Shown piece by piece: positions 55,640-64,000 of a stretch of 64,000 nucleotides of DNA. Origin of the DNA: Mesorhizobium sp. M1B.F.Ca.ET.045.04.1.1 (lineage in GTDB: Bacteria; Pseudomonadota; Alphaproteobacteria; Rhizobiales; Rhizobiaceae); the NCBI RefSeq assembly GCF_003952465.1, contig NZ_CP034448.1, forward strand, positions 1,736,001 to 1,800,000, in the 5' to 3' direction. Every line of letters begins with the position of its first letter. Positions within the stretch are counted from its first letter, which is position 1. The notes beneath the pieces are model-generated. The model had not been told where the DNA came from. It saw only the letters and a list, made by a program, of their open reading frames with translations, and made no database searches. The position numbers and the translations under genes were made by a program.

Positions 55640-56077
55640 ATGAATACCGCCAACGATCTCGAGCAGGTCGTCGAGCAATACCACCGGGCGCTCGGCGCGT
55701 TCATGCAGGGAGACTACGAGCCCGCCAAGCAACTGTTCTCCGAACAAGACGATGTCACCCTTGGCAACCCCTTCGGGCCTTTCGCGTGCGGATTGACGCA
55801 AGTTGTTGAGACGATGAAGCGTGCAGCATCGAATTACCGGGATGGCGATGCTATCGGCTTCGATACCATCTCGAAATATGTAACCCCCGGTCTCGCCTAC
55901 ATCGTCGAAGTAGAGCGGCTCGAATCCAAGGTGAGCGGCCGCAAGGATGTCTCCCCGGTGTATCTTCGGGCTACGAGCATCTTTCGTCACGAAGAAGGCG
56001 GCTGGAAGCTCATCCATCGGCACGCCGATCCGATAACCACCGTGCAGCCAGCGGACTCTGTCCTGCGGAAGAGTTAG
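55640..56077 (+). CDS. SnoaL/NTF2-like (DUF4440-type) protein
   Basis: 145 residues with an NTF2-like fold: an N-terminal helix (VVEQYHRALGAFMQGDYEPAKQLFSEQDDVTLGNPFGPF), then sheet segments (AYIVEVERLESKV, VYLRATSIFRHEEGGWKLIHRHADPI). The last motif is characteristic of SnoaL-like/ketosteroid-isomerase-type proteins. Function unassigned; cytoplasmic. Confidence 0.83.
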   Translation: MNTANDLEQVVEQYHRALGAFMQGDYEPAKQLFSEQDDVTLGNPFGPFACGLTQVVETMKRAASNYRDGDAIGFDTISKYVTPGLAYIVEVERLESKVSGRKDVSPVYLRATSIFRHEEGGWKLIHRHADPITTVQPADSVLRKS

Positions 56078-56231
56078 GGCGAAGCGGCGCCGGCGCAAAA
56101 AATTTCGCGAGCGGCGCTGGCCAAAACGGCGCAAGGCGTGTATAGGCACCCGACTTTCTCAGATTATGGCCTCGATGCGGCCCTTTCGCGAGGGTTGCCG
56201 GGGCATTTTGACCATGTAGTGGAGCATATCC

Positions 56232-56414
56232 ATGGCCGTTCCAAAACGAAAAACCTCTCCGTCGAAGCGCGGCATGCGCCGCTCGGCCGACGCCCTCAAG
56301 GCCCCGACCTATGTCGAGGACAAGAATTCCGGCGAAATGCGCCGCCCGCACCACATCGACCTGAAGACCGGCATGTATCGCGGCCGCCAGGTTCTGGAGC
56401 CGAAGGAAAGCTGA
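56232..56414 (+). CDS. rpmF: 50S ribosomal protein L32
   Basis: 60 residues: [20 protein letters not shown] start, the standard L32 form of alphaproteobacteria lacking the zinc cysteines. It ends [21 protein letters not shown]. Its own terminator follows. It is encoded alone rather than with plsX here. Confidence 0.96.
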   Translation: MAVPKRKTSPSKRGMRRSADALKAPTYVEDKNSGEMRRPHHIDLKTGMYRGRQVLEPKES

Positions 56415-56442
56415 GCAGCTTCCACGGTTTGTGATCTTCAAA

Positions 56443-56468
56443 AGACCGGCCCCTGGCCGGTCTTTTTG
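56443..56468 (+). terminator. Rho-independent terminator of rpmF
   Basis: Stem AGACCGGC / GCCGGTCT with a 5-base loop, followed by TTTTGTTTTT, about 28 bases after the rpmF stop. Confidence 0.92.
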
Positions 56469-56648
56469 TTTTTGGCGCATGGTTGATGGATTGCGGAGTG
56501 GATCGCGGAGGTTGCGGAAAAGCAAAGACAACCGGCTGACATCGTTATTTCATTAGGTCTCAGACCGTGTTCGTCGCAGGGCTCGAAAATTCTTGACGGC
56601 GCGCCTGCCGCGGATTTTACAAAAGGGTGCCTCATTGGAGTTGCCCAG

Positions 56649-57050
56649 ATGTTCGGTGCCATCCCGCTGCTGATCGTGCCCTTCGTCCTCTACAATCTCG
56701 GACTGCTGGGATTGTTCGGCGGCGGCGACGATCCATGGATGACCGAGATGTTTTCCTTCCGCATGATGTCGGGCGGCGTGTTCTCGATGACGCTCGGCGA
56801 CCTGATGGTGCTGATCGGCCTGGTCTTCCTGTTCATCGAGATCTCAAAATCGGTGCGCACCACCAATGCATCGATCCTGGATCATCTTTTGTCGACGCTG
56901 GTCTTCGTCGCCTTCCTGGTCGAGTTCCTGCTGGTGAAGGGCGCGGCGCACTCGGTGTTTTTCACGCTGATGATCATTGCGCTGTTCGACGTGCTGGCCG
57001 GCTTCTCGGTGTCGATGCGATCGGCGAGCCGCGACATCAATTTGAACTAG
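56649..57050 (+). CDS. Four-helix membrane protein of unknown function
   Basis: 133 residues, about four TM helices (3-25, 45-67, 80-98, 103-125 approximately). Motifs such as DPWMTEMFSFRMMSGGVFSMTLGDLMVLIGLVFLFIEISKS recur in uncharacterised alphaproteobacterial membrane proteins. I do not know a function. Single gene followed by an E-family repeat. Confidence 0.8.
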   Translation: MFGAIPLLIVPFVLYNLGLLGLFGGGDDPWMTEMFSFRMMSGGVFSMTLGDLMVLIGLVFLFIEISKSVRTTNASILDHLLSTLVFVAFLVEFLLVKGAAHSVFFTLMIIALFDVLAGFSVSMRSASRDINLN

Positions 57051-57061
57051 GTCTTCCAATG

Positions 57062-57245
57062 TCGTCATTCCAGGGCGAAGCAGGAGCGAAGCTCCGTCGC
57101 GGAGACCCTGGAATCCATGCCGTGACCTTGGCCGAAGAGCGCAGCGGAGCAGAATTCTGCACCTTTGCAACGCTTGGAAGTCACGGAATGGATCCTATGG
57201 TCTGCGCCGCGTCGCTTCGCTCCGTGCTCCGCCAGAGGATGACGA
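57062..57245. repeat. Composite palindromic element, E family copy 5
   Basis: TCGTCATTCCAGGG...CCCTGGAATCCATGCCGTGAC on the left; GTCACGGAATGGATCCTATGG...AGAGGATGACGA on the right. The left stem is as in copy 2. Between the halves is GCAGAATTCTGC. It lies between convergent genes. Confidence 0.8.
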
Positions 57246-57293
57246 CGCGAGGGACGTTTCGGCCAATCTCCAAGGCCACCGAGACGAAAGCGG

Positions 57294-57811
57294 TCAATCC
57301 GCAGTAGCCTCAGCCTTTCGCGCGGCCACCGCCTCGTAGGCAGCGCGCAGTTGCTGGCGCACGGTCGGTGTGCCCGGCGGCGTCCTCACCGGCGCGCCGA
57401 GATGTTCGTGGCGAAGCTCGTCCATGAACTGCTCCCACAGCGGCGGGCCGCCGTTTTCGAGAAGCTCGGCGCGGATCGACAGTTCCTCGCTGACCGGAAG
57501 CCATACCCGCCCCAGGCGCCGAGATGCGCCATGATCGGCACCAGCGTGATCGCCATCTCGGTCAGGCTGTAGATCGCTTTCTGCTTGTGGCTGGGATCGT
57601 CGGCCTTGGTCAGCAGGCCGAGTTCCATCAGCCGCCTTAGTCGGTCGGCCAGGATGTTGGAGGCTATGCCTTCCAGCGATCCATTGAGCAGTTCGCGGAA
57701 ATGGCGCCGGCCGCCGAAGATCATGTCGCGCAGGATGATCAGGCTCCAGCGATCGCCGAAAACCTCGAGCGATAGATTGATCGGGCAGCCGGAGCGGTGC
57801 TCGGTGTTCAT
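57294..57811 (-). pseudogene. HxlR-family regulator, single-base frameshift
   Basis: The first frame (57811 to about 57510) gives the HxlR winged helix: CPINLSLEVFGDRWSLIILRDMIFGG, LADRLRRLMELGLL, AIYSLTEMAITLVPIMAHLGAWG. The second frame continues VWLPVSEELSIRAELLENGG to MDELRHEHLG and the stop at 57294. Together they make 172 residues, normal for the family. One base (a G on the plus strand) is missing in the run at 57506-57513. Divergent from an esterase-like gene it probably regulates. Confidence 0.83.
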
Positions 57812-57865
57812 GACAGTCTCCCAAAACCGGTTGCATTATTATATCGGTTTCATTATCGTGCAACT

Positions 57866-57882
57866 GATTGCAAAATGCAATC
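57866..57882. promoter_or_regulatory. 17-bp palindrome between HxlR and hydrolase genes
   Basis: GATTGCAAAATGCAATC is a perfect dyad of 7-bp arms around AAA. GTTGCA and TGCAAC half-sites occur nearby at 57830-57835 and 57859-57864. Likely HxlR operator. Confidence 0.6.
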
Positions 57883-57902
57883 GGATTGAGAGAAGGAAGA
57901 GC

Positions 57903-58730
57903 ATGATGTCCGCTTTGCCACGTCCTGAAATCGTCTCGGAGAGTTTCGGCAATCCGGCCGATCCGGCGATCCTTTTGATCATGGGCGCCATGGCCTCAAT
58001 GCTCTGGTGGCCGAAAGCCTTCTGCCGGCAGCTCGCCGAGCGCGGCCGTTTCGTCATCCGCTACGACAATCGCGATACGGGTCTCTCGACCAAATACACA
58101 CCGGGCGAGCCGCCCTATGCGTTCGAGGACATGGTCGACGATGCCATCCGCGTGCTCGACGATCACGACATCCGCAAGGCGCATGTCGTCGGTATGTCGA
58201 TGGGCGGCATGATCGCGCAGATCGTGGCGCTGAAATATCCGATGCGCGTCGGCGCGCTCACCGTGATCTCCAGCTCGCCGCTCGGCGTCGATACCTCCGG
58301 GTTGCCGGGGGTAAGTCAGGCCTACAAGGAGCATTCCGCGGAAGGCGCCAATGTCGACTGGTCGAATCGGGGACAGGTGCTCGACTTCATGGTCAAGGAC
58401 GCTCGCGCCATTGCCAGCACCCTGCACCCGTTCGACAGCGAACGGACTCGCGCGGCGATCGAGAAGGATTACGACCGTTCCGCCGGCCTCGCCAGCGCCT
58501 CCAACCATTTCCTGCTCAAAGGCGGCGGGCCGGAGCGGCGGATAAAGGACCTGACGATGCCGCTGCTCGTCATCCATGGCACCGCCGATCCGCTCTTTCC
58601 GATCGAGCATGGCGAGGCGCTCGCTAAAGCCGTTCCCGGCGCCCGGCTGGTGCGGATCGAAGGCGGCGGCCACGAACTGCACCGCAACGACTGGCCGCAA
58701 ATCATCGAAGCCATCGCGACGCATCGCTAG
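57903..58730 (+). CDS. Alpha/beta hydrolase (RdmC-like esterase family)
   Basis: 275 residues starting MMSALPRPEIVSESFG behind AAGGAAG. The nucleophile Ser is in VVGMSMGGMIAQ, the acid Asp in IHGTADPLFP and the base His in IEGGGHELHRND. The RYDNRDTGLSTK segment is characteristic of the aclacinomycin methylesterase-like group, widespread and mostly uncharacterised. Divergent from the HxlR gene. Confidence 0.88.
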   Translation: MMSALPRPEIVSESFGNPADPAILLIMGAMASMLWWPKAFCRQLAERGRFVIRYDNRDTGLSTKYTPGEPPYAFEDMVDDAIRVLDDHDIRKAHVVGMSMGGMIAQIVALKYPMRVGALTVISSSPLGVDTSGLPGVSQAYKEHSAEGANVDWSNRGQVLDFMVKDARAIASTLHPFDSERTRAAIEKDYDRSAGLASASNHFLLKGGGPERRIKDLTMPLLVIHGTADPLFPIEHGEALAKAVPGARLVRIEGGGHELHRNDWPQIIEAIATHR

Positions 58731-58814
58731 TCGAAGAGGCCGGCCTTGACTCCGGCGGTCTACAAAAATAGTTAAGTGGTCACTTCAGTATTGTATCCGA
58801 CGACAGGAGAAAAG

Positions 58815-59471
58815 ATGTCCCTGACGCTGCATTTCCATCCGCTCGCTTCCTTCTGCTGGAAGCCGCTCATCGCGTTCTACGAGAACGACACGCCTTTCTC
58901 TCCGGTGATCGTCGATCTCGGTGACGCGCAGTCGCGTTCGGCATTCCTGAAGGTTTCGCCGACGGGCAAGATGCCGGCCCTGCGCGACGACGCCAGGGAC
59001 CGCACGGTGCTGGAATCGACCATCGTCATCGAATATCTCGCCGCCTATTACCCCGGGCCGGTCGAGCTCGTCCCCGCCGACATCGACCTCGCCATCAAGG
59101 TCCGCCAAGCCGACCGCTTCTACGACTTCTACATGCAGGAGCCGATGCAGAAGATCGTCGGCGACCGGCTGCGTCCAAAGGACAAGACCGATCCGTTCGG
59201 GGTCGAGCAGGCGCGCGCGCAGCTGCGCAATTCCTACGCCATCGTCGAACAGGAGATGAGAGGGAGGACCTGGGCGGTCGGCGAGATCTTCACCATGGCC
59301 GACTGCTCGGCCTCGCCGGCGCTATTCTACGCCAACAAGGTCGAGCCGTTCGGCGACGAGTTCCCCGCCGTTAGGCGCTATCACGACCGGCTGCTCGCGC
59401 GCCCGTCCTTCGCCCGCGTGATCGAGGAAGCGGGACCTTACTTCAAGTTCTTTCCGTACAACAACGGCTAG
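58815..59471 (+). CDS. Glutathione S-transferase family protein
   Basis: 218 residues from [12 protein letters not shown] (AGGAGAAAAG upstream). Thioredoxin-like N-domain (about 3-78) with the SPTGKMPAL cis-Pro motif and ESTIVIEYL; helical C-domain (about 90-210) with [18 protein letters not shown]. Ser12 or Cys14 may be the glutathione-activating residue. Followed after 6 bases by an ArsR gene and then an SRPBCC gene in one operon. Confidence 0.9.
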   Translation: MSLTLHFHPLASFCWKPLIAFYENDTPFSPVIVDLGDAQSRSAFLKVSPTGKMPALRDDARDRTVLESTIVIEYLAAYYPGPVELVPADIDLAIKVRQADRFYDFYMQEPMQKIVGDRLRPKDKTDPFGVEQARAQLRNSYAIVEQEMRGRTWAVGEIFTMADCSASPALFYANKVEPFGDEFPAVRRYHDRLLARPSFARVIEEAGPYFKFFPYNNG

Positions 59472-59477
59472 CCGGCG

Positions 59478-59816
59478 ATGCTGCACGATCCGGCCCAGCT
59501 CGACCTCATGTTCCAGGCGCTCGCCGATCCGGCGCGGCGCCAGATGGTGGAACGGCTGTCGCGCGGGCCGGCCTCGGTCAGCCAGCTGGCCGAACCGCTG
59601 GCGATGTCGCTGTCGGCCGTCGTCCAGCATCTCAACGTCCTCGAGGCGAGCGGCCTGGTGAGCACCGAGAAGCTTGGCCGGGTGCGCACCTGCCGGATCG
59701 AACCGCAGGCGCTGAGCGCCGCCGAGCGCTGGATCAACGAGCGACGGCTCGCCTGGGAGCGCCGGCTGGATCGGCTCGGTGTTTTTCTCGCCGAAACAAC
59801 CAAAGACCAAAACTGA
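59478..59816 (+). CDS. ArsR-family regulator
   Basis: 112 residues. Winged HTH ([52 protein letters not shown]). No cysteine metal site is evident. In this class the regulator is nearly always paired with an SRPBCC protein, as here (11 bases downstream). Middle gene of the GST-ArsR-SRPBCC operon. Confidence 0.9.
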   Translation: MLHDPAQLDLMFQALADPARRQMVERLSRGPASVSQLAEPLAMSLSAVVQHLNVLEASGLVSTEKLGRVRTCRIEPQALSAAERWINERRLAWERRLDRLGVFLAETTKDQN

Positions 59817-59827
59817 GGAACGCCGCC

Positions 59828-60292
59828 ATGACCGAACGATCCGTCGTCCATTCCACCTTCGTCATCGAGCGCGTCTATCCGGTGGCGCCCGAAAGGGTCT
59901 ATTTCGCGCTGAGCGATCCGGCCGCCAAGAAGTGCTGGTTTTTCGATCCCGACAACCCGATGCCGAGCCGGCATGAAATGGACTTTCGTATTGGCGGCAA
60001 GGAGATGAATGCCGGTTGCCCGAGCGATGGGCAGATGCATTTCTACAATGCGGTCTATCAGGACATCGTGCCGAACCAGCGCATCGTCTACAGCTATGAG
60101 CTGTTGTTCGGCGAAACCCGAGTGTCGGTGTCGCTTGCGACGATAGAGCTCATCGCGGAAGGCAGGGGAACGCGGCTGATCCTGACGGAGCAGGGGGCTT
60201 TCTTCGACGGCATCGACTCACCGGCCACCCGCGAGCACGGCACCGGCGAACTGCTCGACGCGCTCGGGGCGGCACTGGAACTGGCGACATGA
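59828..60292 (+). CDS. SRPBCC (AHSA1-like) domain protein
   Basis: 154 residues with a START/Bet v 1-type ligand cavity: [44 protein letters not shown]-like central strands and a C-terminal helix ([15 protein letters not shown]). It probably binds a hydrophobic ligand and works with the ArsR repressor in front of it. Confidence 0.88.
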   Translation: MTERSVVHSTFVIERVYPVAPERVYFALSDPAAKKCWFFDPDNPMPSRHEMDFRIGGKEMNAGCPSDGQMHFYNAVYQDIVPNQRIVYSYELLFGETRVSVSLATIELIAEGRGTRLILTEQGAFFDGIDSPATREHGTGELLDALGAALELAT

Positions 60293-60399
60293 AGCAGTAG
60301 AGCGTTTCACCATTTCACGGAAACGGCGAGCCGCCCTCTACCTGTCAAATGCTTCGCGTATCGTCGCTGCATGGGGAAAGCCGGTCCAGCTAAGCAGTC

Positions 60400-60696
60400 C
60401 TACTCCGCCGCGGCGACCAAATCACAGAAAACGAGCCGCGGCGGCGCACTCAGCAGCGTCTCGAAACGCTCCAACGCCTCCTTCACCGGCTGAGATGCGA
60501 GGTGCGCGTCACACGCCCCCGCGTCTCGATAGAGCTCGTAGACGACAAAGGCATTGGGATCCTCCTTCCGCCGATGCACGGCATAGCGCACATTCCCATC
60601 TTCGCCGCTTGCGATATCCACTAGCTTGCGCAGAATCCCTTCGACTTCGCCGGCACAGGCCGGACGGGCACTCAATTCCGCCAGCAAAAGATGCAT
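60400..60696 (-). CDS. Antibiotic biosynthesis monooxygenase (ABM) domain protein
   Basis: 98 residues, one ABM dimeric alpha+beta barrel: LLLAELSARPACAGEVEGILRKLVDIASGEDGNVRYAVHRRKEDPNAFVVYELYRDAGACDAHLASQPV. The family includes quinone monooxygenases such as YgiN and LsrG. Start 12 bases after the stop of an AraC-type gene, so they share a transcript. Confidence 0.88.
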   Translation of the reverse strand: MHLLLAELSARPACAGEVEGILRKLVDIASGEDGNVRYAVHRRKEDPNAFVVYELYRDAGACDAHLASQPVKEALERFETLLSAPPRLVFCDLVAAAE

Positions 60697-60708
60697 GATG
60701 ACAATCTC

Positions 60709-61568
60709 CTAGAGGTGTGAAGGAGCCATCACCATCGCTCCAGCCCAGCGGGAAGTATTGTAAAAATGCGTCCTGGCGCGAGCCTCTCTGAGGTAGCGCT
60801 GCGGAGACTCCGCAACCAGCTCGCGGAAGTGGCGGATAAAGTGAGCCTGATCGTAATAGCCGTATGCCAGCGCCGCGTCTGTGGTCCTTGCGCTATCATT
60901 CAGCATCAGGGCGCGAACCGTCTTCTGGAAGCGTCCCAGACTACGAATCTCGACTGGTGTCTGCCCGGCAATGCTAGCGAACGGCGTTCCAACTGACGGC
61001 GCCCGAGTCCGATGCAGTCCGTCAATCGGTCGATCGCAAGGTTGGCAGGATCGCCATACAGCATGCCCATTGCGCGTTCGAAGACGATGTCCGGCGCCGC
61101 TCGGGACAGGCGTTCTGCAAGGAAGCGCTGGATCAGCCGGAGCCGGGTGGACAGCGCCTCCGCGCCGGCTACACGCCAGGCCAACTCTTGGCCCGCCGCA
61201 CCCCACAGGTCCTCCGCGGAAGGCGCACGATCCATCATGTCCCTGCCCGGCATGTCGACAAATCGATGTATCATGCCGGCCCGGAAGCGCACCGCGACGA
61301 AACCAACGTCGTCTGATGGCAACAATGCCAACGGCCGGCGGCGAATGTAGAACAAGTGGGCGACGGAACAGGTTTCCGGCGCGCCATCACTCACCGATCG
61401 CCTGAACGGCGTACGGTAGTGGAAATACAGTTCCGCCCCGGTTCCGGGAAGCAGCACAGGCAAGTCGACCCGCTCGCCGCCGACAGTTTCCCATCCCCAA
61501 ATCCTGTCGACATAGGGAGCCAGACCATCGATCGGAAGGAATTGAAAGGCGCGCATCTTTCCAGACAT
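60709..61568 (-). pseudogene. AraC-family regulator, single-base frameshift
   Basis: The first frame (61568 to about 60985) gives an effector domain (FLPIDGLAPYVDRIWGWE, LLPGTGAELYFHYR) and the first HTH start (CIGLGRRQLERR). The second frame continues FASIAGQTPVEIRSLGRFQKTV, YGYYDQAHFIRHFRELVAESP and the stop at 60709. One A is missing in CGAACGG at 60979-60982; restoring it gives 286 residues. Upstream of and probably controlling the ABM monooxygenase gene. Confidence 0.84.
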
Positions 61569-61802
61569 CTATGCCGGATGGTTTTCGTCGATGCGGCAGT
61601 ACGCAGGGGCATTGCCACCGGACATGGCCGCCTGCTCTTGCGGCGTGTAGATCGCTTGGACCAGCGATACTATTTGCATTAGCTCCTCGCAGCCAGTCCG
61701 CAATTCTCCATCGGGAAATTCGATCCTCAAAGACGCACGATTCCGATCTTGCGCGAATGCGCGTTCGCGGTTCTCGGATGGTGCCGACGTGGCAGTCAGC
61801 AC
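61569..61802 (-). CDS. Possible small protein of unknown function
   Basis: 77 codons whose TAG stop directly abuts the ATG of the AraC-type gene (TAG/ATG junction). The C-terminal half looks protein-like (LRTGCEELMQIVSLVQAIYTPQEQAAM). I recognise no family. It could be the first gene of the AraC-ABM transcript or a chance frame. Confidence 0.35.
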   Translation of the reverse strand: MLTATSAPSENRERAFAQDRNRASLRIEFPDGELRTGCEELMQIVSLVQAIYTPQEQAAMSGGNAPAYCRIDENHPA

Positions 61803-62022
61803 CCCCCGCCTGAAGCGCTCTCAAGCTATGGGTCGCCACCGGTTTCATCGAGAGGGCCGCGCCTGTTCGACACCAGTGTCAGTCGGGTCGTCCCCCGTCA
61901 GCTTCGCCGAAAGGCGCCATAGTTTCAAAGCACTGCCCATCTCTCTCGGCACGGCGCAACGAAAAACCGGACGTGACGTTTTTACGGAACGCTCGGAAAC
62001 CTTAGCATGGCGGAATCGACTT
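61803..62022. other. Gap of unclear content
   Basis: 220 bases between the possible small gene and a short S-family repeat. Nothing recognisable; presumably promoter sequence for the minus-strand genes to its left. Confidence 0.4.
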
Positions 62023-62076
62023 TGATGCATGTCATTGTGTCAGAACCGCTGCACACTTCTGAGCGACATGCATTCA
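62023..62076. repeat. Single-hairpin repeat, S family short copy
   Basis: ATGCATGTCATTGTGTCAGA pairs with the CTTCTGAGCGACATGCAT half. Diverged version of the copy at 35384-35436. It lies after the stop of the ArsR-type gene. Confidence 0.78.
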
Positions 62077-62086
62077 CGGCCAAAGA

Positions 62087-62362
62087 CTATTCCCCCGGCG
62101 CTGTTTCCCAGAACTGGTCGAGCCAGATGTTGAGCCTGAGGAAACCGGCGGCGCTGACGGCATAGACCCGTCTGGTGCCCTCCGCCTTGGCGTTGACCAG
62201 GCCGGCGTCGAGCAGGACTTTCAGGTGCTGCGAAACGGCCGGGCGTGAAACGGGCAACCCGGCGGCCAATTCGTTCACCGTCTTGGGGCCACGCCGGAGC
62301 TCCTCCAACAGATAGCGCCGGTTGGGATCGGCTATCGCCACGAAGGCGTCGGAAAACATCAT
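62087..62362 (-). CDS. ArsR-family winged-helix regulator
   Basis: 91 residues: FSDAFVAIADPNRRYLLEELRRGPKTVNELAAGLPVSRPAVSQHLKVLLDAGLVNAKAEGTRRVYAVS. No metal-binding cysteines. It lies 31 bases after an MFS transporter gene on the same strand, suggesting that it regulates its own operon or a distant target. Confidence 0.88.
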   Translation of the reverse strand: MMFSDAFVAIADPNRRYLLEELRRGPKTVNELAAGLPVSRPAVSQHLKVLLDAGLVNAKAEGTRRVYAVSAAGFLRLNIWLDQFWETAPGE

Positions 62363-62393
62363 GCCTTATTTGTGAGGCAAAGTTTTCCAAATC

Positions 62394-63641
62394 TCAACTA
62401 TCGGCTTCAACCTTTGTGCGCGGATCGAGCCGCAGGGCTTCGGGCGTGACGGCGCGGTCGGCCGGCTGCGTCTTGAAGGCATCGCGGTTTTCGATCGGAA
62501 CCGGCGCACGGGCGCGGATGCGCAGCAGCGTGTAGCCGGCCAGGCTAAGATGCGCGAGCGCGGTTGCGAGGAAGAGCCCTTCCGGCCGCAGCCAGCCCAT
62601 CAGGGCGGCGGCCAGCAGCGGCCCGATCATGGTGCCGAAGCCGTAAAGCAGAAGCAGGCCGCCCGACACTTTTACGAAATCCTCCGCCCGCGCGTGATCG
62701 TTGGCATGCGCGACGGCGATCGAATAGAGCGTGTAGGCGAAGGCGCCGTAGGCGGCGGTCAGCACGATGACGAAGACGCCCGCATGCGGCTCGATCAGGA
62801 AGATCAGCACCGCGACCAGCGCCGCGCCGAAGGCGGCGCCGGCGAGCACAAAGCGGCGGTCGGTGGTGTCGGAAAGCCGCCCCGCGGGAAGCTGCATGGC
62901 CGCGCCGGCGACGACCACAAGGCTCATCATCAGCGCGATCTCGGCGGTGGAGATGCCGATACGGGCGCCATAGACGGCGCCGAGCGTGCCCCAGGCGCCA
63001 TTGGCGATGCCGATCAGCAGGCAGGCCACCGCCGACACCGGAGAATTGGCATAAAGGCCTTTGACGTCGAGCTTGACGTCCTGCAGCGGCTTGGGATGCG
63101 ACTGCGTCGAGACGGCGGTCGGAATGAGCGACAGGCAGAACAGGATGCCGGTGATCATGAACAGCGAGGCCGATCTTACGTCGCCGCCGGCGACGATCAT
63201 CTGGCCGCCCATGATGGAAGCGTAGGTGACCATCATATAGAGGCCGAAGACGGTGCCGCGGTTCTCGTTGGTGGCCTTCTCGTTCAGCCAGCTTTCGATG
63301 ACCATGAAGGCGCCGGCCATGGTGAAGCCGGTGAAGGCGCGCAGCAGGATCCAGAAATACTCGTCGATGATGAGGCCGGTGAGCAGCGCGATGATCGCCC
63401 CCGAGGCGGCGAAGGCGCCGAAGGCCCTGACATGGCCGGCCCGGCGCACCAGCCGCGGCGCGAAGAAGCAGCCGGTGACGAAGCCGCCGGCCCAGGCCGT
63501 GCCCATCAGGCCGAGCGAGGCGGTCGAGAACCCTTCAACCTGGCCGCGCAGCGGCAAAAGCAAGCCGTGCAGGCCCGACGCCGCCAGCAGGAACGCAGTG
63601 CCGCGCAGCAGCGAGAGGATCGGTCGGTAGGTTGCGAACAT
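62394..63641 (-). CDS. MFS transporter (YcaD-like)
   Basis: 415 residues, about 12 TM helices: RGTAFLLAASGLHGLLLPLRGQVEGFS at TM1, GTAWAGGFVTGCFFAPRLVRR with a loop 2-3 motif, NENRGTVFGLYMMVTYASIMGGQ. The pattern matches the YcaD group of the sugar/drug MFS. Substrate unknown. The C-terminal cytoplasmic tail is charged and about 30 residues long. Confidence 0.88.
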   Translation of the reverse strand: MFATYRPILSLLRGTAFLLAASGLHGLLLPLRGQVEGFSTASLGLMGTAWAGGFVTGCFFAPRLVRRAGHVRAFGAFAASGAIIALLTGLIIDEYFWILLRAFTGFTMAGAFMVIESWLNEKATNENRGTVFGLYMMVTYASIMGGQMIVAGGDVRSASLFMITGILFCLSLIPTAVSTQSHPKPLQDVKLDVKGLYANSPVSAVACLLIGIANGAWGTLGAVYGARIGISTAEIALMMSLVVVAGAAMQLPAGRLSDTTDRRFVLAGAAFGAALVAVLIFLIEPHAGVFVIVLTAAYGAFAYTLYSIAVAHANDHARAEDFVKVSGGLLLLYGFGTMIGPLLAAALMGWLRPEGLFLATALAHLSLAGYTLLRIRARAPVPIENRDAFKTQPADRAVTPEALRLDPRTKVEADS

Positions 63642-63743
63642 GGGCTGATCCGGCTGGAAATTTCAGAGCGCAGCTCTGCTTCAGAGTACAGGTCTGGCAG
63701 TCGCTTTCAGGCTTTTCCGGGGCGGGCGGACACGCCGGCCGGA

Positions 63744-63938
63744 TTATCCGCGGCGAAACAGCGCCTCGGCAGCGGATTTGGTGGAGCCTTTGGCCGTCCG
63801 TTCGGCTTCCAGCCTGGCAATCTCTTCGCGCAGCAGGGCAATGCGCTCGGACAATTCGTCGACGGACAGCAGCGAGAGATCCTGGCCGATCTCATGCGGG
63901 CGCGGCTTCTTCCTGGGTTCGTCGTCGAAGATCGCCAT
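63744..63938 (-). CDS. DUF1192 small protein
   Basis: 64 residues starting MAIFDDEPRKKPRPHEIGQD, then LSLLSVDELSERIALLREEIARLEAER, the DUF1192 helical signature, and a tail ending EALFRRG. GGAGCGACG lies ahead of this ATG; the frame is open 17 codons upstream. Function unknown; conserved in Rhizobiales. Confidence 0.87.
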   Translation of the reverse strand: MAIFDDEPRKKPRPHEIGQDLSLLSVDELSERIALLREEIARLEAERTAKGSTKSAAEALFRRG

Positions 63939-64000
63939 CGTCGCTCCTCCCTCATTGGCCATTTGCCTGGTTTGGCAATCAGCATACATAGGGCAGGGGC

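Noticed and set aside
61789-62025. 78-codon plus-strand frame between the AraC and ArsR genes
   Set aside because: No ribosome site, runs into the S-family repeat, and residue pattern is not protein-like.

Overview
The window reads as a chromosomal segment of a GC-rich alphaproteobacterium of the Rhizobiales, most likely Mesorhizobium or a close relative. This is inferred from gene content: a CarD/CdnL gene next to a 7Fe ferredoxin fdxA, a second-type RpoH sigma factor behind an EcfG-type promoter, phaA-phaB with divergent phaR, and many DUF families common in rhizobia (DUF1036, DUF1192, DUF1244, DUF3309, YdcH/DUF465). Several families of intergenic palindromic repeats are also of rhizobial type. 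I see no rRNA, tRNA, CRISPR array, integrase, transposase or phage genes. Most of the window is ordinary core and semi-core chromosome.

Layout. 1-4.7 kb: an edge-truncated caspase-like protein, rpoH with a textbook EcfG promoter, and a cystine-type amino-acid ABC transporter with an internal terminator. 4.7-10.3 kb: a RIME-like repeat, then carD, fdxA, an S4 RNA-binding protein and a large Suv3-like helicase, all on the minus strand. 10.3-16.5 kb: a repeat-rich gap, the polyhydroxybutyrate genes phaB, phaA and phaR, and two divergent citrate-synthase-like genes. 16.9-31 kb: a frameshifted patatin, AraC, a coniferyl-aldehyde-type dehydrogenase, an RND efflux pair, a frameshifted oxidoreductase with a divergent LysR gene, MFS, a tandemly duplicated repeat block, DUF1244 and an N-formylglutamate amidohydrolase. 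31-39.7 kb: DUF1036-pyk, an alpha/beta hydrolase, a TPR protein, rpmJ, DUF1311, purEK, and a divergent SDR/LysR pair. 39.8-45.6 kb: a self-contained catabolic locus consisting of a SelA-fold PLP enzyme, RidA, a complete polar amino-acid ABC transporter with a Tat-type binding protein, and a divergent IclR regulator. 45.6-56.4 kb: two YdcH genes, ispG, a lytic transglycosylase, a hybrid histidine kinase, an epoxide-hydrolase-like gene, a tautomerase, ispA, mtgA and rpmF. 56.6-64 kb: small regulators with their partners (HxlR/esterase, GST-ArsR-SRPBCC, AraC-ABM monooxygenase, ArsR), an MFS transporter and DUF1192.

How the genes may work together. The pha genes and the citrate-synthase pair draw on the same acetyl-CoA pool, and I see a similar 12-bp motif in front of both. 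The IclR/ABC/RidA/PLP-enzyme cluster looks like an uptake-plus-elimination pathway for an unidentified amino acid or amino sugar acid, and it is the best candidate here for an uncharacterised system. The palindromic repeats lie mostly at gene 3' ends. One inverted pair sits inside the helicase reading frame, and another supplies the last codons of an MFS transporter. Four genes carry apparent single-base frameshifts, so either the base-level accuracy of the assembly is imperfect or several accessory genes are decaying.
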